Assembly: GCF_002929535.1 (NCBI RefSeq)
Contig: NZ_PJJO01000058.1
Location: forward strand, 229,733 to 293,732
Length of the DNA: 64,000 bases
Reading direction: 5' to 3'
From: Cryobacterium sp. Y11
Lineage (GTDB): Bacteria; Actinomycetota; Actinomycetes; Actinomycetales; Microbacteriaceae
The notes under the pieces were generated by a model. It saw only the letters and a program-made list of their open reading frames with translations. It had not been told where the DNA came from and did no database searches. Below, one piece after another: positions 49,931-59,897 of the stretch. The stretch's first letter is position 1, and each line of letters begins with the position of its first letter. Position numbers and translations under genes: made by a program.

Positions 49931-51178
49931 ATGGGGACCAACGAGTGGGCGACGAGCATTACCCAGCACGTTCGGAGCAACCCGCGCCACCCATGGGCTA
50001 CATTCACGAGCCCGGAACTACCGACCGTGGCTGTCATCGTCTTCGTCCTTCTAGCGGGACTGATCGCACCCGTGCTCGCAGCAATCATCTCGATCCTCGG
50101 CTTCGCCGCGATATCCAAACGACCCACCATCATCGGCGGCACGGCGGTTGGCGTTGTCGCTGTTCTCCTCGCTTGGATCAACACAGGCAAGGGCATCCAA
50201 GGCGACTGGTCGTGGTATGTCCTGCACTACCAGATTCTCGAGAACACCCCGCTGAGCGAGTATCTGGGGGCACGCTTACCGATCGTCACTCCCGAACCAA
50301 CAGAGCCGATCTATTACGCGTTCGCTAGGGTCCTCTCCGTTGCTAGTGGCGCGAACGTTGAACTTCTTGCGGTCGCGGTCACGCTTGTCATTTACGGAAC
50401 GCTGGGCGCCGCGATCATCTCGTTGGTGGTCACCGTCGACGGGCGACCTTGGACCGTGATCGGTGCGACCGTGGCCGGGATGTTTGTGGGCCTGACCTTT
50501 ACTTTGTCCACCCACTTGGTACGCCAAGAGATAGCCGCTGCTCTGATCGGCCTGGCGATCGTCGCGAGCGCGAAACGCAGATGGCTACCCGCAGTGATGA
50601 TTTTGATCGTCGCGAGCCTGACGCACAACTCGGCACTAATACCTGCCGCGGGCCTCGTCCTGGCGACCTTGTTTCTTGGGCACGGAAAGAGCCTGGTACT
50701 TCGATTTATCATCGGCGGCGTTATCTTCTACGCACTCGGACGCCTCTATCTAGCAACTTTAGGTGATGTCAACGGCCGGGATGACGGCTCAATCAGCACG
50801 GCGGTCATCCTGCTCGACGTAGCCGTCCTCGCCGCCTTCCTGTTCCTTATTCGTAAGCGAGGGCTCAACGACAACCCCATTGCTTCTACCATCCTGATGT
50901 GTATCCCGGCGTTCTACGGCTTCGTCCTCGGGGTCGCGTCTCAGCCGCTCCCCCTGCTCAGGATGTACTTCTTCGTCGAGATTCTGCGAGCCCTGATGGT
51001 CGTATTCGTCTGCGCCCACTTGATGCAAGGACGGTGGCGCCTGATCGTCGGCGTGGTGATCATCCTGGTACCGATCGCATACCTCACACTGCGAATCCAG
51101 CAGTCACCCTTCGACTATGACAACTCCCTGACGGACATCCTGCTATGGATGCCACTCGCCGATTTTTTTCCCGATTAG
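49931..51178 (+). CDS. EpsG/Wzy-like polysaccharide polymerase
   Basis: 415 residues from ATG 49931; an upstream in-frame start at 49859 overlaps minus-strand tail debris and is less likely, and no clear ribosome-binding site marks either. About ten hydrophobic helices are present, with a long extracytoplasmic loop GIQGDWSWYVLHYQILENTPLSEYLG and EPIYYAFARVLS, typical of EpsG-like polymerases that link repeat units outside the membrane. A later block (STHLVRQEIAAALIGLAIV; SLTHNSALIPA) is also characteristic. It is the only polymerase candidate in the locus. Confidence 0.8.
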   Translation: MGTNEWATSITQHVRSNPRHPWATFTSPELPTVAVIVFVLLAGLIAPVLAAIISILGFAAISKRPTIIGGTAVGVVAVLLAWINTGKGIQGDWSWYVLHYQILENTPLSEYLGARLPIVTPEPTEPIYYAFARVLSVASGANVELLAVAVTLVIYGTLGAAIISLVVTVDGRPWTVIGATVAGMFVGLTFTLSTHLVRQEIAAALIGLAIVASAKRRWLPAVMILIVASLTHNSALIPAAGLVLATLFLGHGKSLVLRFIIGGVIFYALGRLYLATLGDVNGRDDGSISTAVILLDVAVLAAFLFLIRKRGLNDNPIASTILMCIPAFYGFVLGVASQPLPLLRMYFFVEILRALMVVFVCAHLMQGRWRLIVGVVIILVPIAYLTLRIQQSPFDYDNSLTDILLWMPLADFFPD

Positions 51179-51499
51179 TCACGTCCGGAGATCGCGTAGA
51201 GCACCGCTTCGTCGTCCAGTGCAACGTGAGGGACGAGCAAGAAAAAACTGGCATGCCCAGACTCGCCTGCATGCAGATGCAGACTGTGGTTCGATCCGTT
51301 TCGGATTAGGGATTAGACTCCGGGAAGATTACCGACTGGGTCTCAATGATTGTTCCGGTGAAGACCTGCATCAAAGTCTGCCTTGTCGAGCGAGGATACT
51401 GTCGTGTGTGCGTCGGAGAGAGCGATTGACCGCATCGGCTTCCTCAGGGCGTACTGGTAGGTGTGTCGGACACGCTTATTGAGCTTCGCGCTGCTGGTC

Positions 51500-52100
51500 T
51501 GATCCATCCGAGTACAAGATGCCCACCGCGGAAAAATCGACCGGTTCTTCAACACCATGACGAGCCAGTTCCACACTGAAGTGCGCATTGTCGACCCCAA
51601 GACGGGTGTTGTCGACCATGCGGGTGATGCAGGCGTTGACAGCATGGTGGGCACGTTGAACGAACTGAACGCGGTGCACTCCACCAGGGGTCAAACACCG
51701 CTCACCCGGTGGGACAGGGGCTGGACGAATCGGAAACCGGTCGGGACGGACCGTCGTTGCCGAAGCGTTCCGCTGGTCCGCGATCCGCACGGTGACAAAG
51801 TCAGCGACGGTGTCATTGGAGGGCAACAGGTATCAAGTTGATCAGCGCCTCATCGGAAAGAAAGCGGAACTGGTCTCTGACCCCTGCCGCCGATCACACT
51901 TAGCCCGGCGCGAAGACTGCAGCGTCCGGGATGGACTACCTGTGCCTGGTCGAGGACCGGCATAAGGACACTGTGGGTGGGTCAGCTTCGACAAAGCCGC
52001 TCAACGACCGCGGCGTAGAAAAAAAATCAATCAGATTGTCTCAAGAACTTGATGGGTGCAATGTAGCGATGCGGTCGCAGAGCGACATGGTGGGCGTGCC
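51500..52100 (+). pseudogene. Mu-type DDE transposase relic
   Basis: Within the 1.17-kb gap 51179-52349, three frame-shifted pieces read as the C-terminal part of an actinobacterial Mu-like transposase. They are KIDRFFNTM...LNELNAVHSTRGQTPLTRW (51530-51710), AFRWSAIRTVTKSATVSLEG then NRYQVDQRLIGKKAELV (51765-51890), and DYLCLVEDRHKD (about 51930-51965). Catalytic acidic residues are not in the preserved part. No inverted repeats were found. The rest of the gap shows no gene. Confidence 0.65.
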
Positions 52101-52349
52101 CCCATTTCGGTCAGCCTTTAAGAATCAAGTCCATTACACCCATAGTAGGGCGGTATACTGACAGTCACCGAACTTGTTTCTTACGCATGTTCTTAGGCCC
52201 AATGTTTTGAAATTTTCCTGCCTAAGAGGCGACTGCCAATACGGACAGCCTGCCTGCCGCTGGTTGTGGGAATACGTTCAAAGATTTGATTTGGGCACCG
52301 GAATTTCAAGGGCAAACGCCGCAGGTGACAAACGGGGGAGCGACTGCAC

Positions 52350-53144
52350 ATGCCGTCAACAGTGGATATGAGATCGAATCCAGCCGAGCAGTTGGCCGTT
52401 CAGCACGAGTCGCAGTGGGTGGGTCCTGTGAAGTTTGTCTCGAGCGATCCGGCGCGTGCCAGCGCTCACATCCTTGCAGTCGCCAGCCAGCGCGCTGGTG
52501 TGCATGTGCATCTTGCGAACGCGTACACCGTCGCTCTGGCTGATCAATCAGCTGAATACCGCGATGTGCTGGCCGGATCGGCACTCAACTTTCCAGACGG
52601 CAAGCCGATCGGCTGGGTCTCAAGACTTCGCCAGCATTCACCACTGCTCCAGCAGGTCCGTGGACCCCAGCTGTTCCTCGATGTTTTCGATCAGGGTCGT
52701 CAGACCGGAACCAGACATTTTCTCCTCGGTTCCACGCCGGAGGTGCTCCTTCAGCTGACCACAAACCTCGAACGCGACTATCCGGGTGTAGACATCGTCG
52801 GCGTTGCGAGCCCGCCCTTTCGCAAGTTGACCCCAGTCGAGCTTGCAACTCAAGACGAGCAGATCAAGGCGAGCGGGGCCGAGATCGTGTGGATCGGACT
52901 CGGCACTCCGAAACAGGACATTGAAGCGCAGCGCCTCGCCGTAGCCTTGCCAATAACGGCCATTGCTATCGGTGCCGCCTTCGACTTTGCCGCCGGCACG
53001 CTAAATCAGGCGCCCGTTTGGATGCGAACCGTCGGCTTCGAATGGCTGTACCGTTTCGCCAGTGAACCGCGGCGACTTTGGCGGCGCTACCTTTTCGGCA
53101 ATGCTCGGTTCCTGAAGGCGGCGCTCCTCACGCCGACAAGCTAA
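52350..53144 (+). CDS. WecB/TagA/CpsF-family glycosyltransferase (GT26)
   Basis: 264 residues. Family blocks are clear: VHLANAYTVALADQSAEYRDVL, LNFPDGKPIGW, GTRHFLLGS, DIVGVASPPFR, VWIGLGTPKQDIEAQR and AIGAAFDFAAGTLNQAPVWMRTVGFEWLYRFASEPRRLWRRY. GT26 enzymes usually add the second sugar (ManNAcA-type or other) to the lipid-linked starter. GGGGGAG lies upstream of the ATG. It begins a compact run of transferase genes that overlap by a few bases. Confidence 0.92.
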   Translation: MPSTVDMRSNPAEQLAVQHESQWVGPVKFVSSDPARASAHILAVASQRAGVHVHLANAYTVALADQSAEYRDVLAGSALNFPDGKPIGWVSRLRQHSPLLQQVRGPQLFLDVFDQGRQTGTRHFLLGSTPEVLLQLTTNLERDYPGVDIVGVASPPFRKLTPVELATQDEQIKASGAEIVWIGLGTPKQDIEAQRLAVALPITAIAIGAAFDFAAGTLNQAPVWMRTVGFEWLYRFASEPRRLWRRYLFGNARFLKAALLTPTS

Positions 53145-53149
53145 TTCGC

Positions 53150-53707
53150 ATGTTCCAGCGAGTCAAGAATGCTGTCCTCCAACGCTTGGCGGTTCGTGCG
53201 AATGTCACAGTCGGTGAGCGTTTTCACGTCGGCCCCGGGTCGGTGCTCTGGGCCCCACGTTCGTTGAAGGTGGGCTCTGATGTTTACGTCGGCAAGAACG
53301 TCACTGTCGAAGTCGATGGCGAAATCGGAGATGGTGTCCTCATCGCTAATCTCGTGGGCATCGTGGGTCATTCCGATCATGACCATCATGACCTGGGGAC
53401 GTCGATCAGGCAAAGCCGGTGGGTCGGCGATTTCCCTAGGGAACTCAGCCGACCAACAATAATCGGATCTGACGTCTGGTTGGGCTACGGCGTCATTATC
53501 TTGTCCGGGGTTCGGGTGGGTGATAGCTCCGTGATCGCTGCCGGCGCGGTGGTTACGAGGGATGTGCCTGCAAATTCGATTGTTGTCGGCAACCCCGGTC
53601 GGGTCATCTCGCAGCGATTCACGGAGGGAGAGCTGGCGCTTCATTGGGAAGGACTTCGTAAGGCCGGGCACAGAATCCTTGTGGGCATGTCGACGTCGAC
53701 CGCATGA
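53150..53707 (+). CDS. Hexapeptide-repeat acetyltransferase (WcaF/MaA-like)
   Basis: 185 residues from ATG 53150, six bases after the previous stop; a longer frame upstream overlaps that gene. Left-handed beta-helix turns appear as repeated [LIV]G-x4 steps (VGPGSVLWAPRSLKVGSDVYVGKNVTVEVDGEIGDG; GYGVIILSGVRVGDSSVIAAGAVVTRDVPANSIVVGNPGRVI). The histidine of GHSDHDHHD is the likely catalytic one. It acetylates a sugar of the polymer or its precursor. Confidence 0.87.
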   Translation: MFQRVKNAVLQRLAVRANVTVGERFHVGPGSVLWAPRSLKVGSDVYVGKNVTVEVDGEIGDGVLIANLVGIVGHSDHDHHDLGTSIRQSRWVGDFPRELSRPTIIGSDVWLGYGVIILSGVRVGDSSVIAAGAVVTRDVPANSIVVGNPGRVISQRFTEGELALHWEGLRKAGHRILVGMSTSTA

Positions 53708-54822
53708 GAGTCGCCATCATTCATCCTTGGTTCCCGCAGTACAGGGTCGGGTTCTTCGAGGGTCTGGTCGCACGAGCAGCGGAAGTCGGCATCGAGATTA
53801 AGATCTTCCACGGTGACTCGCCGCCCGAGTGGAAAGACAGAAACGATGGGGCGTCATCCCAGGAGTTCATTCGGCTGCCGACTCGCTTTTTCAACCTTCG
53901 TGGTCGAACGCTGAATCACAAATCGCTCAAGCCGTTTCGTTCCCAAGGCCGTTTCGATCTCGTAATTGTCGAGCAGGCGGTGCGCAATCTCGAAACTTAC
54001 GAACTTCTTCTGTGGGGGGCACGACTTGCCTACTGGGGGCACGGCAAAACGTACACGATTCCGGTTAGCGCAGCGCAGGAACGTCTCAAGCAATGGTTGA
54101 CGCGCAAGGGTCGATGGTTTTTTGCCTACACAATCGGTGGCCTCGACGCTGTTTCGGCCGCCGGGTATCCGCGCGAGCGAGGTACGGTTGTTCAGAACTC
54201 AATCGATACGTCGGTATTGAAGTCGGAGATCGCTGAGATTGGCGTGGAAACTCTTCAGGGGTTCACACGGCGTCACGATCTTCGCGGCAAGACGGCGCTT
54301 TATATCGGTGGTCTCGATTCCAGCAAGCGGCTTGACTTCTTGATCGATGCGGTCGAATTGGCACATGAAATTGATCCTGATTTTCGGCTGCTGCTGGCCG
54401 GTTCAGGAACAGAACGTCATAAAGTTGAAGCGAGGGCACGGGAGCTGCCATTTGTGACCTATCTGGGCTCACTTTTTGGTCCAGACAAGGCGCTCGCGAT
54501 CAAGGCTTCCGAGATTATGGCGATGCCGGGTCGCGTCGGTTTGGTTGCGGTCGATAGCTTCGCTGGCGGAACACCGATAGTCACAACGAATTGGGCTTGG
54601 CATGCTCCAGAATTTGAATATCTTGAGGCCGGTGTCAACAGTGTAATCACTGGAAATGATGAAGGTACCTATGCCTTGGCCTTAATCGAAACGGTCAATG
54701 ATACTGCCGCTCTCGCGGCGTTGAGTATTGCCTGTGAAGAAGCGAGCACGAAATACACGGTTGAAGCTATGGTCAGGAACTTTGTACAGGGGATCCAGAA
54801 GGTCTTGGTGGAAAGAAAATGA
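53704..54822 (+). CDS. Glycosyltransferase, GT4-type (GT-B fold)
   Basis: 372 residues, ATGA overlap with the acetyltransferase. The N-terminal Rossmann half begins MRVAIIHPWFPQYRVGFFEGL, and the C-terminal half has LYIGGLDSSKRLDFLIDAVE and the donor-binding block IMAMPGRVGLVAVDSFAGGTPIVTT, with the E of the usual E-x7-E replaced. It is a retaining transferase of the cytoplasmic assembly line. The sugar cannot be predicted. Confidence 0.87.
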   Translation: MRVAIIHPWFPQYRVGFFEGLVARAAEVGIEIKIFHGDSPPEWKDRNDGASSQEFIRLPTRFFNLRGRTLNHKSLKPFRSQGRFDLVIVEQAVRNLETYELLLWGARLAYWGHGKTYTIPVSAAQERLKQWLTRKGRWFFAYTIGGLDAVSAAGYPRERGTVVQNSIDTSVLKSEIAEIGVETLQGFTRRHDLRGKTALYIGGLDSSKRLDFLIDAVELAHEIDPDFRLLLAGSGTERHKVEARARELPFVTYLGSLFGPDKALAIKASEIMAMPGRVGLVAVDSFAGGTPIVTTNWAWHAPEFEYLEAGVNSVITGNDEGTYALALIETVNDTAALAALSIACEEASTKYTVEAMVRNFVQGIQKVLVERK

Positions 54823-55649
54823 AGTTGCATGTGATCATGGCGTGTCACAACCGCAGAGACTTGACGGTTCGAGCCATGTCGTCGGCCGTAACTGCAGCCT
54901 TGACGGCCGGGGTAGACATTGATTTCACGGTCTTCGATGATGGTTCCACTGATGGGACTTCAAAGGCTTTGCAGGAGCTGGACCTACCCGTACAAGTCAT
55001 TTCTGGCGATGGCAGTGCATTTTGGGCGAGCGGGATGGCGCAGGCAGAACGAGCAGTATTGGCCGGGAGTGATGCCGTCGACACGGACTATCTCGTCTGG
55101 CTCAATGACGATGTTGATCTAGACATCTCGGCACTGTTGAATCTTCGTCGAGTGGTCGAAGAACATGAAGGATCTGTAGTTGTCGGGGCCATGCGAGACG
55201 CTATTTCGCGTGAGATCACCTATTCAGGACTGGAACGCGCAGGCATGCACCCCCTTCGGTTTAACTTGGTGCAGCCCACTACGTCAACCCTTCCCATTGA
55301 GACGTTCAACGGAAATCTTGTCGTTGTTCCGCTATGCGTGGCTCGGGCACTCAACGGAATCGACGGAGAATTTTCTCACGCTCTGGCTGATATCGACTAT
55401 GGGCTCAGATGTGGGCGGAGTGGAATTCCCGTACATCTGGCGGCGGGGACCCAGGGGACGTGTTCTCGAAACATTCCGGCTGGACGTCACAGCAATAGCC
55501 ACGACTGGAGTGCGTTCCTGAGCGTTAAGGGTGGAGGAAATTTCGCATCTATGAAACGCATCCTACAGAAGTCGAATCCTGCGTCATGGTGGATCCCCAT
55601 TATGGTCACATATGTCCTTTGGTGGATGCGGCGAATCCCTGTCAGGTAA
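54819..55649 (+). CDS. Glycosyltransferase family 2
   Basis: 276 residues with GGAAAG before the start and ATGA overlap. GT-A features: MACHNRRDLTVRAMSS, DFTVFDDGSTDGTSKAL, FWASGMAQAERAV, and the metal-binding DxD in YLVWLNDDVDLD. Later ALADIDYGLR holds the likely catalytic Asp. A short hydrophobic C-terminus (WWIPIMVTYVLWWM) may tether it to the membrane. Similar to rhamnosyltransferase-like GT2 proteins. Confidence 0.88.
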   Translation: MKLHVIMACHNRRDLTVRAMSSAVTAALTAGVDIDFTVFDDGSTDGTSKALQELDLPVQVISGDGSAFWASGMAQAERAVLAGSDAVDTDYLVWLNDDVDLDISALLNLRRVVEEHEGSVVVGAMRDAISREITYSGLERAGMHPLRFNLVQPTTSTLPIETFNGNLVVVPLCVARALNGIDGEFSHALADIDYGLRCGRSGIPVHLAAGTQGTCSRNIPAGRHSNSHDWSAFLSVKGGGNFASMKRILQKSNPASWWIPIMVTYVLWWMRRIPVR

Positions 55650-55796
55650 TCCCCGTAGAGGGTAAGTCGTCTACAAATATTCTCGTCCCTAGGTCGCTCA
55701 TTCGATAGTGCCAGCATCTGGCGCCCATTGCGTTTACCATTGGGAAATGCTCAATGTGAGCTAAAATCATCTAAAGTACTGCATAGGAATTCGCAA

Positions 55797-56912
55797 ATGA
55801 AAAGAATCCCCAGTGTTGGCAGCCATGGTCAACCTGAACCCAGACGCGCCCTTCGGGTCCTTCACCTCCTTGGTGGTCTGAACCCGAGTGGCATGGAACG
55901 AATGCTTGTGTCCGGTGCGCCACATTTTCGTGATCAGAACGTGGAATCAATAGTTGTTGGTCAGGGAAGCCATCATCCCTATGCTGCCGAATTGCGGGCG
56001 GCCGGTTACATCCTCGATTTCATTCCACCAGTGCGAAGCGTTAAGGGGGCAAGGGCATTGCAGCGTGTGATACGGTCGCGTCAGGTCGACGTCGTACATA
56101 TCCATTCCGAATCCGGATATTCGCTTTCAGCTGCTGCGGCGCGCTTTTCGCGTGGCCGGCCCGCGGTAATTCGGACTGTGCACAATGTTTTCAAACCCGA
56201 GGGACGCGCAAGGTTTACGAGAAAACTGCAGTCTGCTATAGGTGACAAGATTGCTCACTCCGTTATCGCTCCCTCACCAGATGTTCAGTTGAACGAAGCG
56301 AATTACGGGCGCACGACAACCCTGATCTATAACTGGATAAGTGACAGAATTAGTGGAGTTGGTAGGACTGCGGCGCTACAACTTGAGCCGGGCCAAGCAC
56401 CCAGTGCGCTGATAGTTGGAAACTGTTCGATAATAAAGAACCATGACTTCTTGCTAGAACAATTGTACTTCCTCGGCTTCGATCTCTACCATCATGGCGC
56501 AGAATCTGGAGCCAGCAAAGAAGAGAGCCGATGGCTCAACAAATTCAAAGAATCTGGGCGGCTTCGATATCGAGGAGTGGGAGATCCCGTCGAAAGTCTC
56601 CTGCAAGCTTCCGTTTTTGTTATGCCATCTAAGCAGGAAGGGATGCCTGTAGCCCTTGCTGAAGCGATCTCAGTGGGTTTGCCATGTCTCGTAAATGACG
56701 TCCCCGGCTTACGTTGGGCGAGGTCCGTACGAGGCGTTCGCGTAGTTCCCAACGACAGTCAGGTGTGGAATGTTGAGCTTCAGAAGTTTGCAGACCACCA
56801 ATCAAATTTCGCATTGGGTGAGTTGGCACCCGATTTTCAGGCTGAGCGAGGCGTGGGACAGTACGTCCGCCTTTATCGCGAGGCTGCAACGACACGGAGG
56901 CGCTCTCGCTAA
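55797..56912 (+). CDS. Glycosyltransferase, GT4-type
   Basis: 371 residues from ATG 55797, with AGGA 8-11 bases upstream; a frame opening at 55728 would add 23 residues. Conserved: RVLHLLGGLNPSGMERML, VDVVHIHSESGYSLSAAAARF, VFVMPSKQEGMPVALAEAISVGLPCLVNDVPG (the E-x7-E donor site). A 150-bp spacer precedes it. Base composition is visibly more AT-rich than the core genes on the left. Retaining transferase, sugar unknown. Confidence 0.88.
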   Translation: MKRIPSVGSHGQPEPRRALRVLHLLGGLNPSGMERMLVSGAPHFRDQNVESIVVGQGSHHPYAAELRAAGYILDFIPPVRSVKGARALQRVIRSRQVDVVHIHSESGYSLSAAAARFSRGRPAVIRTVHNVFKPEGRARFTRKLQSAIGDKIAHSVIAPSPDVQLNEANYGRTTTLIYNWISDRISGVGRTAALQLEPGQAPSALIVGNCSIIKNHDFLLEQLYFLGFDLYHHGAESGASKEESRWLNKFKESGRLRYRGVGDPVESLLQASVFVMPSKQEGMPVALAEAISVGLPCLVNDVPGLRWARSVRGVRVVPNDSQVWNVELQKFADHQSNFALGELAPDFQAERGVGQYVRLYREAATTRRRSR

Positions 56913-57986
56913 ATGGATATCCAGGAATTGACGCTGAGTGATTTTCCATTTTCAAACGGGGCCTTTGATAAGCTCACCGCGGTAACTGTGCATACGGAGG
57001 TGTTTTCATCCTCATTGCTTGCCGAGGCTGCCTTCATTGTACCGGTGCACAATCAAGCTTCAGCGATTTCGGCGAACTTGGATTCGATCCGCCAGCACTC
57101 CATGTTGGATCACGAAATAGTTGTAATTATCGACGGGTGCACTGACGGAACACTCGCTGTTATCTTCAATTGGCTTGCTGCGTGTAAAGCCGCGCCGGGC
57201 AGGACAGTGCGAGTGACCGTCGTGGACATTCCGACAGGAGTCTTTGAGACAATGTCAGACGCAATCGGTATTCATTTATCGATGGCACGGGCAATTATTG
57301 AAGTCCAAGCGGATATGTCAATCACACATCCTGGTTTTGACTCTGAACTGACTAGGGCATTGGAAATGAACCCGGAAATCTTTGCGCTGAGTGGCCGTGG
57401 AGCGCACAGCTTTTCCCGAGTGTCCCCCCTATTGCCTCGGCCCAAGATTGTTAGCCGCATCGCTTTTCGTGTGGCGCGAAAAATCACGCGGATTCTGCAT
57501 GCGCGAGCTCTCGCTTATGCGCCATCTGCAATGCAATTTGCATTTTCAGATGAGATTGGTCGAGTCGGTGACCTGATCGATCTTCCAACAAGACGGCAAG
57601 AGACTAAACGAATCTACGTTCTTGGCACTGTTATGCGAGGTCCACTAGCGTTTTCGCGGGAGCGCTACAGCGCTTTGGGAGGACTAGATACGGCAAGGTT
57701 TTTCTTGGGGAACGATGACCACGACCTGGTGAGTCGCGCATGGTGCCAGCTTCGCCTCAAGTCTGGATACCTCCCCATATCATTTCTTTCTCCCTTAGAA
57801 TCGGGCTCGACTCGCGCCATAAAATCTGCGAAGGAGCAGGCGCGCTTCGAGGAGTTGACGCGCCACTACCAGGATGCCCAACGGACTAGTGTGCTTTTCA
57901 ACCAGATTGACATTAGAGCGCCGAAGAAACAAGTAATTCGCGTCCCGAAGGATAACTCCCCAGTACGAGTTGAATTTGCTGGGTGA
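56913..57986 (+). CDS. Glycosyltransferase family 2
   Basis: 357 residues; the ATG directly follows the previous stop. After about 35 leader residues the GT-A domain starts (AAFIVPVHNQASAISANLDSI; VIIDGCTDGTLAV), with the metal site in VQADMSITHPGFD and the acceptor/catalytic block GNDDHDLVSRAWC. The C-terminus has a basic stretch. A decayed, gene-free region of about 500 bp follows. Confidence 0.82.
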   Translation: MDIQELTLSDFPFSNGAFDKLTAVTVHTEVFSSSLLAEAAFIVPVHNQASAISANLDSIRQHSMLDHEIVVIIDGCTDGTLAVIFNWLAACKAAPGRTVRVTVVDIPTGVFETMSDAIGIHLSMARAIIEVQADMSITHPGFDSELTRALEMNPEIFALSGRGAHSFSRVSPLLPRPKIVSRIAFRVARKITRILHARALAYAPSAMQFAFSDEIGRVGDLIDLPTRRQETKRIYVLGTVMRGPLAFSRERYSALGGLDTARFFLGNDDHDLVSRAWCQLRLKSGYLPISFLSPLESGSTRAIKSAKEQARFEELTRHYQDAQRTSVLFNQIDIRAPKKQVIRVPKDNSPVRVEFAG

Positions 57987-58499
57987 TTTTCTGTTCCGTC
58001 AGAGAATTGACGATTCGCAAAATCAATGCTGTCCTTTCAGCGGGTATGATTCCTAGATGTCAGTGCTGCTCGTCTTTGAGATCTTGATCATTTCAATCCC
58101 GATTGGGTGGTTGATCGCTGAATCTTCTTGGGCGGGCCATACGCTTTCTGGTTTGGCCAGTTCTTGGGCTCTAGGTTCGTGAGAGGCAAATTCAAAGGAC
58201 TCGTAGTGTCGTGCACGCCGGAGAATCGGTATCTGCTTTTCTTGCGGACAGGACTATTTGGTTGATCGGCTTACTTGAGCGCGATGGGCTAGCAATCTTC
58301 CGTCCCGGAAAAAGGAGACGCTTTGCCCCGGGTCCTATGCTGTAGGTCTGTTTCATGGTCTTTTATCGGTCCTAGGTAGACTCATCGCGTTCCGGCAGGG
58401 GCCCTCTTCGTCGCGAATCGGAGCGAGTGGGGAATGAGCAATTCTTGGCCGAATTTCGAGTTCCTCTTGTTCGGTGTCTCCTGGATGGAGACCGACTGA
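57987..58499 (+). other. Decayed region with a membrane-peptide frame
   Basis: About 510 bases without an intact gene. ATG 58057 to TGA 58182 encodes 41 residues with one helix (MSVLLVFEILIISIPIGWLIAE). Other short hydrophobic frames follow (RYLLFLRTGLFG; SYAVGLFHGLLSVLG). They look like pieces of a lost membrane gene, for instance a polymerase or ligase, but no family can be named. Confidence 0.4.
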
Positions 58500-59897
58500 G
58501 TGTTAAAGATGGACGAGGCAGAATATGTTGACCAACGAACAAGCCCAGTGCAATTCTCAGGGGGGTTACGCAGAATGAAAGCGAGGACGAGTCAACGTTC
58601 CGCGGGCTCTACCCGGAATAGGATTTGGGGCGGATTGGGGGGGAAGACTGGTCAAACCTTACGCGTCACGATCAGTCTTGGTGCATCTCAACTTCTTGTT
58701 GCAGTTGCATACGCATTGGGAGCGCGCGCGGCGACACCTATCGAGCTGGGTTTCGTGCTCTCTGCGATTGCAATCGCCTCAGTAGTCGCCGGAGCAATGG
58801 ACTTTGGGCTCGGAACGTATTTGATTCGAGAGGTGGCTAGCGGGCGGTCGACAAACGCCTCGATGTATATTCGATTGTGGCAGAGGCTTCTTTCCGCGAG
58901 CATCATCGGCGTGGTAGTCCTGGCCGCTGCAATCACTGTGCTCCTGCTCATGGGCGGCGATCTGCGATTCGCAGGCTGGGCGGCGTTGATTTTCTACTCA
59001 ACACTTCTCATGCAGTCGGCACAGATCCCCCTTCGAGCGAGGGGATTGATGGGTTGGGTTTCGTTAATAATGATTTTCGACCGTTTGGTGTTTCTAGCTG
59101 TGATACTTGCCCTTACTGCACTCGGGGTTGGAGGGGAGGTCGCGATCCCTATCGGTTTGGCTAGTGGGATAACTCTGGACGCATTCTTATGCTTCCTGTC
59201 CAACAGGAGAATGGTGCCGGCCCGCGACGGGTCTGGTATGAGGATTCATGTAGGACACCCAAAACGATGGTTCCTCGCCTGGCGAGGTGCAACAGGTTAC
59301 GGCGTCGCAGCTGTTCTGGGGTCTGCCCAACAGCTTGATATGTCGATACTTGGTTTTTCAAGTGGTCCGGCGGCCGCAGGGTCTTATGGTGCGGTGAGTC
59401 GGTGGACAACTCCACTTCTCTTGCCCTCAACGGCTCTGACTCAGGTCGGAATGGCACACGCGCCGAAGGCGGCCTCGACTCGGTTGACTCTCTGGGAGTT
59501 TCGGCGAGTGGTGTGGATACTTATTCTCGCGATGGTTGGGGCCATCGGTGTAGCGCACTATTCCGATTTCATCGCACCTGCCATTCTCGGCACCCAGTAC
59601 GCTGGTTCTTCGCCTATCTTCGCACTTTTGGCGCTGTCGATAATTCCGACCCTCTTTGCTCAGCCGTTGTCGATGATCCTTCAAAGTCGTGGGGAAGAAG
59701 TCCACGTAGCTTGGGTGCTGGGAGGCGGTCTGGCCATTCGACTATCGACCTGCTTCGTCTTGGGCGCGTCGCTAGGTGGCCTAGCAGGCGCGTGGGGAGT
59801 GTTGCTACAACAGTCATTTATCTTGGTGGTGCTTATTCTTGTGATTGCCAAAGTCTTGGTTCGGGAAGCAAAGATTGGGAAGCAGCAGAGCAGATGA
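58500..59897 (+). CDS. Wzx-like polysaccharide flippase (MOP superfamily)
   Basis: 465 residues from GTG 58500, with GGAG 9 bases ahead; ATG 58575 with a G-rich run upstream is an alternative. About twelve hydrophobic helices run from residue 55, with family-like VTISLGASQLLVAVAYALGAR, FGLGTYLIREVASGR and GVAAVLGSAQQLDMSILGF. Wzx proteins flip lipid-linked repeat units to the outer face for the Wzy polymerase. It overlaps the next gene by ATGA. Confidence 0.88.
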   Translation: MLKMDEAEYVDQRTSPVQFSGGLRRMKARTSQRSAGSTRNRIWGGLGGKTGQTLRVTISLGASQLLVAVAYALGARAATPIELGFVLSAIAIASVVAGAMDFGLGTYLIREVASGRSTNASMYIRLWQRLLSASIIGVVVLAAAITVLLLMGGDLRFAGWAALIFYSTLLMQSAQIPLRARGLMGWVSLIMIFDRLVFLAVILALTALGVGGEVAIPIGLASGITLDAFLCFLSNRRMVPARDGSGMRIHVGHPKRWFLAWRGATGYGVAAVLGSAQQLDMSILGFSSGPAAAGSYGAVSRWTTPLLLPSTALTQVGMAHAPKAASTRLTLWEFRRVVWILILAMVGAIGVAHYSDFIAPAILGTQYAGSSPIFALLALSIIPTLFAQPLSMILQSRGEEVHVAWVLGGGLAIRLSTCFVLGASLGGLAGAWGVLLQQSFILVVLILVIAKVLVREAKIGKQQSR

